A stretch of DNA of 64,000 nucleotides from an uncultured Clostridia bacterium (GTDB lineage Bacteria; Bacillota; Clostridia; Christensenellales; Borkfalkiaceae), in NCBI GenBank assembly GCA_934278995.1, contig CAKQWM010000004.1, positions 124,001-188,000 on the forward strand, read 5' to 3'. Within the stretch, counting starts at the first letter, position 1. Each line of letters opens with the position of its first letter. This document shows positions 24,408-34,300 of the stretch, one piece after another. The position numbers and the translations under genes were made by a program. A model generated the notes under the pieces. That model was given only the letters and a program-made list of their open reading frames with translations, made no database searches and was not told the DNA's origin.

Positions 24408-26024
24408 TTATTTAGCGTACTCGACGGCGCGCCATTCTCTTATTACGTTTACCTTTATCTGACCGGGGTATTCGAGTTCGCCCTCGATCTTTTTGGCGAT
24501 ATCTTTGGCTAAGAACATTGCCTTATTGTCGTCGATTTGTTCGGGTTTGACCATAACGCGGATTTCTCTGCCCGCCTGAATGGCGTAACTCTTTTCAACG
24601 CCCGCAAAAGACGAAGCGATGTTTTCGAGTTGTTCGAGCCTCTTGATATAGTTCGTACCCGTTTCCCTTCTGGCGCCGGGCCTTGCGCCCGAAATCGCGT
24701 CTGCGGCCTGTACGAGTACCGCTTCTATGGTTTTGGGTTCCACGTCGCCGTGGTGAGCGGCAATACAGTTAACTACGTTTTTACTTTCTTTATACTTTTT
24801 GGCAAGATCCACGCCGATTGAAATATGAGTTCCCTCGACTTCGTGATCTACCGCTTTACCTATATCGTGTAAAAGCCCGCCGCGTTTGGCAAGATTCACG
24901 TCGGCGCCGAGTTCCGCAGCCATAATGCCTGCTAAGTTAGCAACTTCGATGCTGTGCTTTAAAACGTTCTGACCATAACTCGTTCTGTACTTCAACTTAC
25001 CTAAAAGTTTGATAAGTTCGGGATGAATGCCGAAAAGACCGACTTCGTACATGGCTTCTTCGCCGTTCTGTTTAACCTGCGCGTCGAGTTCCTTTTTAAC
25101 CTTCTCGACCGTTTCTTCGATTCTTGCGGGGTGAATTCTTCCGTCCGCAATAAGTCTTTCGAGCGAGATTTTAGCGACTTCTCTTCTGACGGGATCGAAT
25201 CCCGAAGCGATGACCACTTCGGGCGTATCGTCGATGATAAGTTCGATACCCGTTGCGTTTTCGAGCGCCCTGATGTTTCTGCCTTCTCGACCGATGATTC
25301 TCGCCTTCATGTCTTCGCTGGGAAGGGCAATTGTGGAAACCGTGATTTCCGAAGCGTGATCGGTTGCGCAACGCTGAATCGCAAGACTTATGATGTCTTT
25401 TGCTTTTTTATCCGCTTCGTCTTTGGATTCCTGCTCTATTTGCCTTACCTGTATGGCGCAGTCTTTTCTGGTTTCGTCTAAAATGCTTTCGGTAAGACGC
25501 TGTTTAGCCTCGTCCTTGGTAAGCCCCGCAACCTTTTCAAGTTCCGCCATCATGAGTTCTTCCTGACCTTCGAGTTTTTCTCTGATCTTTTGAACTTCCG
25601 CGTTCTTTTTGTCGAGTTCTTTTTGCTGTTGTTCCAATTCTTCGTTCTTTTTAAGCAAGTTGGAATCTTTCTTGCTTAAAACTTCGTCCTTTTGATTAAG
25701 GCGTTGTTCGAGCTTCTGGAGTTCCTGACGCTTTTCTCTCGATTCGCGTTCAAACTCGTTACGAAGCTTCAAATCTGCTTCTTTTGCCTCCAAAATGGCT
25801 TCTTTTTTCAAAGCCTTGCATTCCTGTTCCGCATCTTCCTTCATACGAGCGATAATCGCTTCCGTCGAGCCCATTTTTTTGTTGCGCGCGTTGGCGATGA
25901 CCTTCGTACCGACTAAAATGCCTGCTACGGATACCAATACGGCGACTACCGCCGCTATCACGATAATCATAACGGTGTCATTTGAACCGTTTGCAAGAAA
26001 CAGGGAGCTTGCATACTGAGACAT
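24408..26024 (-). CDS. rny: Ribonuclease Y
   Basis: RNase Y is the membrane-bound endoribonuclease that starts mRNA decay in Bacillota. The 538 residues show an N-terminal membrane helix (about 17-41), a long Glu/Lys/Gln coiled coil (about 50-200), a KH domain (IIGREGRNIRALENATGIE near 245) and an HD domain (LLHDIGKAVDHEVEGTH near 370, AHHGD near 410), ending in IKVNVIREWRAVEYAK. A perfect AGGAGG precedes the ATG. It has its own promoter 120 bases upstream. Confidence 0.97.
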   Translation of the reverse strand: MSQYASSLFLANGSNDTVMIIVIAAVVAVLVSVAGILVGTKVIANARNKKMGSTEAIIARMKEDAEQECKALKKEAILEAKEADLKLRNEFERESREKRQELQKLEQRLNQKDEVLSKKDSNLLKKNEELEQQQKELDKKNAEVQKIREKLEGQEELMMAELEKVAGLTKDEAKQRLTESILDETRKDCAIQVRQIEQESKDEADKKAKDIISLAIQRCATDHASEITVSTIALPSEDMKARIIGREGRNIRALENATGIELIIDDTPEVVIASGFDPVRREVAKISLERLIADGRIHPARIEETVEKVKKELDAQVKQNGEEAMYEVGLFGIHPELIKLLGKLKYRTSYGQNVLKHSIEVANLAGIMAAELGADVNLAKRGGLLHDIGKAVDHEVEGTHISIGVDLAKKYKESKNVVNCIAAHHGDVEPKTIEAVLVQAADAISGARPGARRETGTNYIKRLEQLENIASSFAGVEKSYAIQAGREIRVMVKPEQIDDNKAMFLAKDIAKKIEGELEYPGQIKVNVIREWRAVEYAK

Positions 26025-26144
26025 AACAAACCTCCTGAGAATATGAGTATTATAAAAAAATATAACAACGTGGGCGTTTATCGCGGTTTTCGTCGTTTTG
26101 ATTTAACCCGACAACGCACGCTTAATATGTTTTTATACGTTACA

Positions 26145-26173
26145 ATTTTATAACATATCTTTTCTTTTGTCAA
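26145..26173 (-). promoter_or_regulatory. rny promoter
   Basis: On the minus strand TTGACA (26168-26173), 17 bases, TAAAAT (26145-26150). Confidence 0.65.
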
Positions 26174-26220
26174 TCGATTTTTCAATCGTTGCTATATAAA
26201 TATTTATATAATATACTTTA

Positions 26221-26290
26221 CAAAAGGTTTTGTTTGACAAGCAAAAAGTTTTGTCCGACAAAGTTTGTTTTACCAAACCCGCGTTTGGTA
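26221..26290. repeat. Two 21-base direct repeats plus inverted repeat upstream of rny
   Basis: Units at 26221-26241 and 26242-26262 share 17 of 21 bases (core GTTTTGT..GACAA). They are followed by TACCAAAC (26271-26278), a four-base loop, and GTTTGGTA (26283-26290). The 21-base period is two helical turns, which fits a protein-binding site. It lies upstream of the rny -35 box. Confidence 0.5.
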
Positions 26291-26349
26291 TTACCCGCAT
26301 AAAAGAATATAAAAGTTTCCGTTTGTGCTTTTTTAATCTTAATAAACGC

Positions 26350-26396
26350 AAAAACCGCCGAAAATCGACCTATAGACGGACTTTCGACGGTTTTTT
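26350..26396 (-). terminator. cysE terminator with repeat copy 9 in its centre
   Basis: AAAACCG-CGAAA and TTTCG-CGGTTTT arms (each with one mismatch) flank the repeat, and T runs follow on both strands. Confidence 0.75.
26362..26385 (+). repeat. TATA-centred dispersed repeat, copy 9
   Basis: Class 2 copy: AATCGACC, TATA, GACGGAC, TTT. It forms the inner stem and loop of the cysE terminator. Confidence 0.75.
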
Positions 26397-26398
26397 GT

Positions 26399-27184
26399 CT
26401 ATTTATTTTTCTTATAAACACTTTCGGTAATAAACGCGGCGGAAGGTACGGTTACGTTTTCGCCTATTATCGTGTCGCCGCCTAAGATAGTTGCGTTGGC
26501 GTAAATCGTAACTCCGCTATTTACAGTAGGATGCCTTTTAACACCTTTAAGGGAACATGCGTTTTTAAGAGATATGGCGCCGAGCGTTACGCCCTGATAT
26601 ATGCTGACGTTTTCGCCTATGTCGGAAGTTTCGCCTATAACGACGCCGGTTCCGTGGTCTATAAAAAAGCGTTTGCCTATTTTTGCGCCGGGGTGGATAT
26701 CTATACCCGTGGTTTTATGGGCTACTTCAGTGAATATTCTCGGCAATACAGGCACGCCGAGTTCGTATAACGCGTGAGCGATGCGGTAAGTAAAAACCGC
26801 ATGAAACCCCGGATAGCAAAGTATTATTTCCTCCGTCGTTTCTACCGCGGGATCTCCTTTTTTAAAGGCATCGAGATCGTCGTCAAGCATTGTTTTAATC
26901 TCGGGTAACGCCTCGAAAAATTTCCCGACCGCTCTTTCGGTTTTTTCTTTATCCTCACAAAGACACGCCGATATCTGCGAATAAACCGCGTCGTAAAGAT
27001 ATTCCGCTTCCTTTTTCGTATCGGCAAATTCTTTTATCGGTTTTTTTACGTCGGGGTAAAACAAATGCTTGATTTCGTTTATTATATCCTCCGTTGTTTT
27101 AGGCGAAACATATTCGTCGCACTCTATGTTTTGTGATAAAAATCGGTCTATAAGCCCGTTAACGCTTCTTTCTCTGTTATTCAT
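26399..27184 (-). CDS. cysE: Serine O-acetyltransferase
   Basis: This 261-residue enzyme makes O-acetylserine for cysteine synthesis. The N-terminal 130 residues are the helical SAT domain. YPGFHAVFTYRIAHALYELG links it to the left-handed beta-helix, where GIDIHPGAKIGKRFFIDHGT, GVVIGETSDIG and VSIYQGVTLGA carry the catalytic Asp/His pair and hexapeptide repeats. It resembles the EpsC/SAT type. No cysK is adjacent. Repeat copy 10 lies in codons about 7-15, read as VNGLIDR. Confidence 0.88.
   Translation of the reverse strand: MNNRERSVNGLIDRFLSQNIECDEYVSPKTTEDIINEIKHLFYPDVKKPIKEFADTKKEAEYLYDAVYSQISACLCEDKEKTERAVGKFFEALPEIKTMLDDDLDAFKKGDPAVETTEEIILCYPGFHAVFTYRIAHALYELGVPVLPRIFTEVAHKTTGIDIHPGAKIGKRFFIDHGTGVVIGETSDIGENVSIYQGVTLGAISLKNACSLKGVKRHPTVNSGVTIYANATILGGDTIIGENVTVPSAAFITESVYKKNK
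27138..27163 (-). repeat. TATA-centred dispersed repeat, copy 10 (coding)
   Basis: Class 1 copy: GTTAACGGGCT, TATA, GACCGAT, TTTT. It lies in the N-terminal codons of cysE. Confidence 0.7.
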
Positions 27185-27239
27185 ATAAATTATTCCATGG
27201 GCGCGAAAAAACTTTGCGCCGTCGTATATTATATGCCTG

Positions 27240-27273
27240 TCAAAAATAAATTGACGGAATCCTCCGTCAATTT
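27240..27273 (-). terminator. recA terminator
   Basis: AAATTGACGGA and TCCGTCAATTT close a four-base loop and are followed on the minus strand by ATTTTTG. Confidence 0.75.
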
Positions 27274-27282
27274 ACATAAAAA

Positions 27283-28317
27283 TTATTCTTCCGTTTCTTC
27301 TAAGGAATAGTTTTGAGAGGTATCGAAATCTTTCAAGACGAGTTTGTCTCTTATCTGTTTTTCGATTTCGCTTGAAATTTCGGGATGAGTTTCGATATAG
27401 TCTCTGGCTTTTTCTCTGCCTTGCGCAATCTTTTCGCCGTTTATCGCAAACCACGAACCGCTCTTTTCGATAAGTCCGAGTTCTACGCCCATATCGAGGA
27501 TGCAACCCGCTTGCGAAATACCTTTACCGTAAATAACGTCGAATTCGGCGACCTTAAACGGCGGAGCAAGTTTGTTTTTAACGATTTTGGCTTTCGTTCT
27601 GTTACCGATTATGCCGGAAGTATCTTTTAACGCGTCGGCTTTTCTTACGTCGATACGAACGCTTGCGTAAAATTTAAGCGCTTTTCCGCCGGTAGTGGTT
27701 TCGGGATTTCCGAACATAACGCCGATTTTTTCACGCAGTTGGTTGATAAAGATTATACAGGTATTGGTTTTGTTGATTACAGGCGTAAGTTTTCTGAGCG
27801 CTTTGGACATAAGTCTTGCCTGCATGCCGACGGCGTTATCGTCCATTTCGCCTTCGATTTCCGCTTTTGGCGTAAGGGCCGCAACCGAGTCTATAACGAT
27901 TAAATCGATAGCCGAACTTTCAACGAGCATTTCGGTTATATTAAGCGCTTGTTCGCCGCAATCGGGTTGAGAAATATATAATTTATCGAGATCGACGCCG
28001 AGTTTTTGCGCGTAAATGGGATCGAGAGCGTGTTCCGCGTCGATAAACGCGGCAATTCCGCCCGCTTTTTGCGCTTCGGCTATCGCGTGGAGCGCAAGCG
28101 TTGTTTTTCCCGAAGATTCGGGACCGTAAATTTCTACCACTCTGCCACGCGGTAAACCGCCGATTCCCAAAGCGACGTCGAGCGTGATACACCCCGTAGA
28201 AATAGTATCGATGCCTTGCGCCGCAACGTTCTGGTCAAGCGTCATAATAGCGCCTTTACCGTATTCTTTTTCGATCTCGTGAACGACCTTTTCAAGAGCC
28301 TTTAATTTGTCTTCCAT
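27283..28317 (-). CDS. recA: Recombinase RecA
   Basis: This 344-residue recombinase has the Walker A motif GPESSGKTTLALH near residue 65, the MAW-type segment RGRVVEIYG, Walker B LIVIDSVAAL near 140, loop L2 FINQLREKIGVMFGNPETTT, and an acidic C-terminus. It drives strand exchange and LexA cleavage. GGAGG precedes the ATG. It follows cinA in the order rimO-pgsA-cinA-recA. I see no SOS box immediately upstream. Confidence 0.98.
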   Translation of the reverse strand: MEDKLKALEKVVHEIEKEYGKGAIMTLDQNVAAQGIDTISTGCITLDVALGIGGLPRGRVVEIYGPESSGKTTLALHAIAEAQKAGGIAAFIDAEHALDPIYAQKLGVDLDKLYISQPDCGEQALNITEMLVESSAIDLIVIDSVAALTPKAEIEGEMDDNAVGMQARLMSKALRKLTPVINKTNTCIIFINQLREKIGVMFGNPETTTGGKALKFYASVRIDVRKADALKDTSGIIGNRTKAKIVKNKLAPPFKVAEFDVIYGKGISQAGCILDMGVELGLIEKSGSWFAINGEKIAQGREKARDYIETHPEISSEIEKQIRDKLVLKDFDTSQNYSLEETEE

Positions 28318-28367
28318 TTTGTCCTCCGTTTATTGACGTTTATGTATATGATTTTTTTCGCCTTTCT

Positions 28368-29435
28368 TTACAGACTGTCGAGGTTTTCAATCGTTTTGAT
28401 TGCAAGAAACAACGCTGCGTTAGAGGCTTTTTCGACGTTTTCCTCACGCGTTCCTTTAAACCGATACTTGTAAACCTGAATTTTGCCTTCGGCGCCGACG
28501 GCTATAAAGCAAAGCCCGTCGTCTTCGGACGGGTGAACGTCGGAACCGGCGTACCCCGTGATAGTTATAGCCAAAGTGCAGTTTTTTTGTTCTAAAAGTC
28601 CCTTCGCCATTTCGTAAGCAACGGCTTCGGACACCACCGTGTGCTGAACGACCGTGCTGTGTTTTACCCCGAGACGCCTTTCTTTCGCAAGCGTATTATA
28701 GGTAACGAGTCCTTCGTAAAAAACGTCGCTCGCTCCGCTTACCGAAACGATTTTCGAGGCGATTTTTCCGCCCGTCATCGATTCTGCGACGCAGATTTTT
28801 TGTTTTCGTAGTTTTGCTACGTCCAGAAGCCTTTTCGGAAGGGTTACGTCGTCTTCGGCGTAAACGTGATTTTTAAGCCTTAAAATAAATTCTTTTACGG
28901 CGGAATCAACCTGTTTTTTCGGCGCGTAATCGGAGTACATAAGCGTTGCCTTTATATCGCCGAAATCGCTTGAAACGTTAAAATAAACCGAAGGGTTATC
29001 AGCCGAAATTCCGTTTACGACGGATAGTACTTCTTCCGACGAAGTGCCGAAAAGTTTGAAAGTTATTTTACCGAAGCCGACGTTGAATTTTTTAACCAGA
29101 AGTTCTTCGAGCGGTTTGCGATATTTGCCCGTAAAAGTTTTCGGAACAATCGATACCGTTTTGTCTTTTCCGAAAAAACCGTCGAACGAAGAAGGTTCGT
29201 ATATCTTGGACACCGCCGAAGGAACGTAAAAATCGGCTTCTTCGGAATTCAGCACGAAAAGCAAATCAAAATCGGATGAAAGCGCCTCTATAAGCCCGTT
29301 ATTCGACTTTTCGTCCAAAATAATAATCTTGTCGGCATACACCGTGTATTCGTTTAAAAAGTTTATAAACTCGCTTTCCGCCCGCATATCCGCGTTTGTC
29401 GTTCGGTTTTTAAACGACACGACAACGGTTTTCAT
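28368..29435 (-). CDS. cinA: CinA-like protein with degenerate N-domain
   Basis: The C-terminal 155 residues are a clear CinA / nicotinamide-nucleotide amidase domain: ICVAESMTGGKIASKIVSVS, VTYNTLAKERRLGV, TVVSEAVAYEMAKGLL and ITGYAGSDVHPSEDDG. The N-terminal 200 residues occupy the place of the MoCF/COG1058 domain and linker, but the usual TGGLGPT and GPPxEM motifs are absent (LNSEEAD and KTFTGKYRKPLEE stand there). The protein is 355 residues against the usual 410 or so. Amidase activity is likely; the N-domain pyrophosphatase is probably lost. Repeat copy 11 lies in the N-domain as NNGLIEA. Confidence 0.85.
   Translation of the reverse strand: MKTVVVSFKNRTTNADMRAESEFINFLNEYTVYADKIIILDEKSNNGLIEALSSDFDLLFVLNSEEADFYVPSAVSKIYEPSSFDGFFGKDKTVSIVPKTFTGKYRKPLEELLVKKFNVGFGKITFKLFGTSSEEVLSVVNGISADNPSVYFNVSSDFGDIKATLMYSDYAPKKQVDSAVKEFILRLKNHVYAEDDVTLPKRLLDVAKLRKQKICVAESMTGGKIASKIVSVSGASDVFYEGLVTYNTLAKERRLGVKHSTVVQHTVVSEAVAYEMAKGLLEQKNCTLAITITGYAGSDVHPSEDDGLCFIAVGAEGKIQVYKYRFKGTREENVEKASNAALFLAIKTIENLDSL
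29279..29304 (-). repeat. TATA-centred dispersed repeat, copy 11 (coding)
   Basis: Class 1 copy: AATAACGGGCT, TATA, GAGGCGC, TTT. It is read in cinA as NNGLIEA. Confidence 0.7.
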
Positions 29436-30055
29436 TTATCGTCCTCCAACTTCGAGCCGTAAACCAGCACGTAATGCACGCCGGAAACGACCGTCATGAT
29501 TATTGCGAGAACGAAAAGCCCTAAACCGATAAAGAAAATCACGTTGTGCAGAATATTAGCCAAAGCGCCGTCTTTAATCGCGGAATATATAGTACCGCTT
29601 TTTCCGAATTCACCCGCAAGAAGGAAAAAAACTATCGAAACGTCTTGCAGAATGGTTTTTATTTTACCGAGTTTATCCGCCGCCATAACGATTCCTTTTG
29701 CCGCCGTTACCATTCGTAAACACGAAATTAAAATTTCACGCGCTAAAATAACGGCAATACACAAACCGCCGATAAACGACGGAAGTACGTCGCCCGTTAT
29801 AAAACCCGCGTCGAGAAGCAAAATAAGCGTCGTTAAAACGAGAACTTTATCGGCGCTTGAATCCAAAAATTTACCGAGGTCGGTGACCAGATTATATTTT
29901 CTTGCTATATGTCCGTCGAGAAAATCCGTGCAGGCGGCAAAACCGAATAAAGCGCACGACACAACGTAGTGATAAGGAAAGTTTACGTAAAACGTAACCA
30001 TTATCACCGGAATAAGCAAAAGTCTTAAAACAGATAGTTTGTTAGGTAAGTTCAT
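29432..30055 (-). CDS. pgsA: CDP-diacylglycerol--glycerol-3-phosphate 3-phosphatidyltransferase
   Basis: PgsA makes phosphatidylglycerol phosphate in the membrane. The start MNLPNKLSVLRLLLIPVIM is typical, and AACTDFLDGHIARKYNLVTDLGKFLDSSADK holds the CDP-alcohol phosphotransferase motif D..DG.AR......G..LD...D in a longer stretch. Several membrane helices are present. I set the start at 30055, where GGAG sits at nine bases; it overlaps the rimO 3' end by 14 bases. It also overlaps cinA by four bases. Confidence 0.93.
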   Translation of the reverse strand: MNLPNKLSVLRLLLIPVIMVTFYVNFPYHYVVSCALFGFAACTDFLDGHIARKYNLVTDLGKFLDSSADKVLVLTTLILLLDAGFITGDVLPSFIGGLCIAVILAREILISCLRMVTAAKGIVMAADKLGKIKTILQDVSIVFFLLAGEFGKSGTIYSAIKDGALANILHNVIFFIGLGLFVLAIIMTVVSGVHYVLVYGSKLEDDK

Positions 30056-31367
30056 AAAGAATTTCTCCGTAAAGATCCGATCCGCGTCTTTTTTTGACAA
30101 GTACTTTGTAAGTTTTGCCCTGTTCTATAAGTCCTTCGGACCAAAGGATGATTTTTCCGTCTATGTCGGGCGCGGAAAACCACGCTCTGCCGAAAAATTC
30201 CGTCACGCTTTCGTCGGTACCGTCGCATACGACGTCAAGTTCCTTGCCGACGAAACCGTCTAAAATTTCGCCCATCACGGCGTTCTGCACTTTATAGAGG
30301 TATTTGGTTCTCTTTTGCTTTTCTCCTCTTTTTAACTGCCCGTCAAGTTTATACGCGGGCGTATCGGGTTCGCGTGAATAAGCAAAAAATCCTGCGTTAA
30401 ATAACTTCGCTTTGCGTAAAAAGTTTGCTAAAATTTCGACGTCATCTTCGCTTTCGGTTGGAAAGCCCGCTATAAAAGTAGAACGTATGGCAATATCGGG
30501 GACGGTTTCTTTGAGTTTTTCAATAAGCGCAAGATTACCGCTTTCGGTGCTTTTCCTGCCCATAAGTTTTAAAATACGATCGGAAGCGTGCTGAAGCGGT
30601 ATATCTATATACTTAATCAACTTGTCGTTCGTTTTAAACTCCTCTATAAGCGCGTCGGTAACGAGTTCGGGATAACAATAAAGCAATCTTATCCCCCCGA
30701 CGTTTTCGAGAGAGGAAAGTTCCCTTATAAGTTCGACTATCATCGGCTTACCGTATATATCGACGCCGTAACGGGTTGTATCCTGAGCGACCAGAATAAG
30801 TTCTTTTACTTCGCCGAGATTTTTCGCCTCGTCGATGAGGTCGTCGATTTTTTCCGATTTATAGCAACCTCTTATCTTTGGTATAAGACAATAGGTGCAA
30901 TGATTGTTGCATCCGTCCGCAATCTTTAAATAAGCGTAATGATTAGGCGTAGTAAGGTACCTTTCGCATTTTAAAGCATCGCCTTTACCCACGTAGTTTA
31001 CGCGAAAACCCGCGTATATGTCGGTTATCAACTGTTTTAAAAGACTTCCGTCGAAAGTTCCCAAAAAACCGTCGACTTCCGAAAGTTCCTCGAAAATATC
31101 GCCTATAAACTTCTGAGGCAGACAACCCGTCATAATGATTTTTTCGAGTTTCCCGTTTTTTTTGTACGGAAGACACGAAAAAACCGTTTCTATGGATTCT
31201 TTTCTTGCCGACTCTAAAAAAGCGCAGGTATTGATTATTAAGATTTGAGTTTGGGCGATATCGTTGGTTATTTCGTATTCGTCTTGCAAAAAACCTAAAA
31301 GCCTTTCGCTGTCCATACGGTTTTTATCGCAACCGAGCGATATCATTCCTACGGTTTTTCTTTTCAT
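30042..31367 (-). CDS. rimO: Ribosomal protein S12 methylthiotransferase RimO
   Basis: This 441-residue radical SAM enzyme adds a methylthio group to an Asp of S12. It has the UPF0004 domain (MISLGCDKNRMDSERLLGFL, NTCAFLESARKES), the radical SAM cluster motif CNNHCTYC in KIADGCNNHCTYCLIPKIRG, and a C-terminal TRAM domain. It lies in the conserved ftsK-rimO-pgsA-cinA-recA order. Confidence 0.95.
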   Translation of the reverse strand: MKRKTVGMISLGCDKNRMDSERLLGFLQDEYEITNDIAQTQILIINTCAFLESARKESIETVFSCLPYKKNGKLEKIIMTGCLPQKFIGDIFEELSEVDGFLGTFDGSLLKQLITDIYAGFRVNYVGKGDALKCERYLTTPNHYAYLKIADGCNNHCTYCLIPKIRGCYKSEKIDDLIDEAKNLGEVKELILVAQDTTRYGVDIYGKPMIVELIRELSSLENVGGIRLLYCYPELVTDALIEEFKTNDKLIKYIDIPLQHASDRILKLMGRKSTESGNLALIEKLKETVPDIAIRSTFIAGFPTESEDDVEILANFLRKAKLFNAGFFAYSREPDTPAYKLDGQLKRGEKQKRTKYLYKVQNAVMGEILDGFVGKELDVVCDGTDESVTEFFGRAWFSAPDIDGKIILWSEGLIEQGKTYKVLVKKRRGSDLYGEILYELT

Positions 31368-31396
31368 AAAAACAATTCGTCGCGTAGTATTTTAAA

Positions 31397-34300
31397 TTAT
31401 TTTCTGAAATCTTCGTCGAAAGGTTCCCCGAACGCTTGTTCGTAGCCTTCCCTGTCAATACGGATTTCACGTTGTTTGTTATCCATAGGATAGGATATAA
31501 AGCCCTGACTTTCCATCCAGTCGATGATTCTTGCGGCTTTATTATACCCTATGCCGAGTTTTGTCTGTAACATAGACTTTGAAGTCGTTTGCTGTACGAT
31601 AACGAGTCTTACCGCTCTGTGATAATCGGGCGGCATATCCGCGGGGCTTGAACCTTCGTCAAGATCCATGGACATTTGTCCTTCCTTTTCGGCGCTTTGC
31701 GCCTGTCCGTAAGTTTTAGCCATTTTTGCGATGTATTCGAGCAGTTTTTTATCGTAATAACACTTGTTGTTTTCGTTGACGAAATCGACTATTCTCTCGA
31801 TTTCTTCGTCTTTGACCAGCGCGCCCTGCGCCCTTTCCATAGGACCGTTTACCTTATACAGCAAATCGCCCTTGCCGAGCAATTTTTCGGCGCCGTTTTC
31901 ACCGAGAACGACTTGTGAGTTCGTATAATCCGCCGTTTTAAAACATATACGCGCGGGAAAGTTGTTTTTAATGGTACCGTCGATAACGTCGGTGGTAGGA
32001 CGCTGAGTTGCGAAAACAAGAGAAATACCCGCCGCCCTTGCAAGTTGGGCAAGCCTTGTTATGCTTGTGTCCATATCCTTTTTCGCAACGGGGTTTTTCA
32101 TCATTAAATCGGCAAACTCGTCGATTAAAACGATAATGTAAGGTAATTTTTTAGTCGTTCGCCTGTCGATAGATTCGTTATACGCGCTGATTTTTTTAAC
32201 TCTCGCCTTGGCAAACAACGCGTATCTGCATTCCATCTCCTTTACGAGATAATTAAGAAGCGCGGCGGCCTCTTCGGCTTGCGTTATTATTTTATTGAAC
32301 ATAAGGTGCGGTATCCCCTCAAACCCTACGAATTCGAGTTGTTTGGGATCGACTATCACTATGCGCAGATCTTCCGGCGAATAAGTGTATAACAGACTTA
32401 CGAGCATAGCGTTTAAAAATACCGATTTACCCGTACCCGTCGCGCCCGCTATCAAAAGGTGAGGCATATCCGTAAGGTTTAAAAATACGGGTTCAGCCAT
32501 AACGTTTTTGCCTGCAGGGATATATATACCGTCTTTTTTGAGTTTTCTGAATTGAGAAGAAGAAATAAGTTCTCTCAGCCCCACCGGCGAACGGACGAGG
32601 TTAGGCACTTCTATACCTATAAGCGACGTCCCCGGAATGGGCGCGATGATTCGTATTTCGCCTTTGGCGTGTAACCATACGGCGATATCGCCCTGATTCT
32701 GCGTGATGGATTTAACCGAAGTCTCCGTAGGTATGGAATATTCAAACCTCGTTATGGACATACCGTAAACGATATTTTCGAGCGTAACGGTTACGCCTCT
32801 CTTGTAAAAGTTGGTTTCGACGAGTTTCGCAAGTTCCATAAGACGCTGACGTTCCGCAAGAACTTTTGCCTCGTCGATATCTATCATATTCAGAAGATCT
32901 GCCGTAGGTCTTACGTATCTGTAATTACGGGGCATATCTTCTATCGACATGTAGCCGTCGTTGGGATCGGGTTCTTCCGGCATATCCGAAAGTTGACTTT
33001 CCGTTACGGAGGTAAATTTGGTATCCGATTTATCCGGCGGCGTATGCGTATCAGGACGTCCGTTATCGAACCTGTGTTCGCTTCCCGCATGCTCCGAAGA
33101 AGCCTGCCTCATCGGATTTTCTGTACGATAGGTTTCCGCGCGGTTTCCTTCTTCGACGCCGACGCGCGTCGGATTTTCTACGCCCCCTGAGCGCGGTTTT
33201 CTGTCAAAAGGCTGACGGGACTTAGTGGTTTCGTAAGAGTCTTCCCTCTTTATATCGCTTAAATTCCGTCCGCGGTATTCTTCCGTATAATCTTCACCGT
33301 TTTCCTTACCCGTCATATCGGGTACGTTGGTACGGTTCAAACCGCCGTCGTCAGCCGTATCGTAACCCGAACTTTCGGGCGCGTCGCGCATGTTTTTTTG
33401 AAAATGCGTATTATTTTCGTTGCCGATAGAATCATATCCGTTAGCTTTCGTCGCGGGATTATAAGTTTTCGACATGTTGGGAAGGCTCGGTTCTTCGGAA
33501 GCATTCGTCATCATTTCGTTGACGGCGCGGGTTAACCCGTCGGTATTATCGGGATTGTTTTTACCGCGTTCAACGTTGAGGCGCTGTTCGATATCTCTTT
33601 GGTAACCGTCTTGTTTCGGCTTGAACGTCCTTTCGTTCGCGCCGTTTTCCGTATGATAGGCGCCGTCGAAAAGCCCGCCGCGTACGTTAGCCGAATCGTA
33701 ACGATCGCGTCCGAAATTCCCGAAATTATCCCGACCGCGAGCGGAACGCTGTTCCGTACGACCGTTCACGTTATATACGGAGCCGTCAATGGCGTTATCG
33801 TCGTATTCGGGAGCCGTCCCGCGTCTTCCCGTAAACCGATTTGAAGGATTGTCCGCTTTTATGGGCGGTTGCCCTATGCTTTCGGGATTAAGCGGCGGAG
33901 GCGTCATTATATAATTTGCCTCGGGACTTAAATCTTGTCTGTAATTACTTTCCCTGCCGAGTCCTTTTTTGTATTGTTCCCCGTAGGTTTGAGAAGTTAA
34001 ATCGGACTTGTTTTTTGAGTTTCTGAACCCGAAATCTCCGCCGAAAACGTCGATTTGTCTGGAAGTTTTGTTATAGTCGCGCCTGGATTTCAGATAAAAA
34101 TCCCCGCCGCCCATATATTCCGGTCTTCTTACGGGTATGGTTTCGGTAAATTCTTCGTCTTTTTTTATCTGAGAATCGCCGTCTGTTTCGTCGTTGTCGG
34201 CTTTATCTTTTTTATGCTTTTTTTGCGTCGCCGAAAGAACGTTTTTTTGCTTTTTATCTCTTGCCGAAACGCGCGTGCGACCAAACGATACTTGTTTTAA

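Larger units (their letters stand above)
26025..26398. other. Regulatory gap between cysE and rny
   Basis: This gap of about 375 bases holds the rny promoter, an AT-rich stretch, a pair of 21-base direct repeats, a perfect eight-base-arm inverted repeat, and the cysE terminator with repeat copy 9. Short ORFs of about 67 codons in it are translations of the direct repeats and have no ribosome sites; I do not call them genes. Confidence 0.55.

Noticed and set aside
26148..26430. Short ORFs on both strands upstream of rny
   Set aside because: They are translations of direct repeats, a terminator and AT-rich sequence, with no ribosome site.
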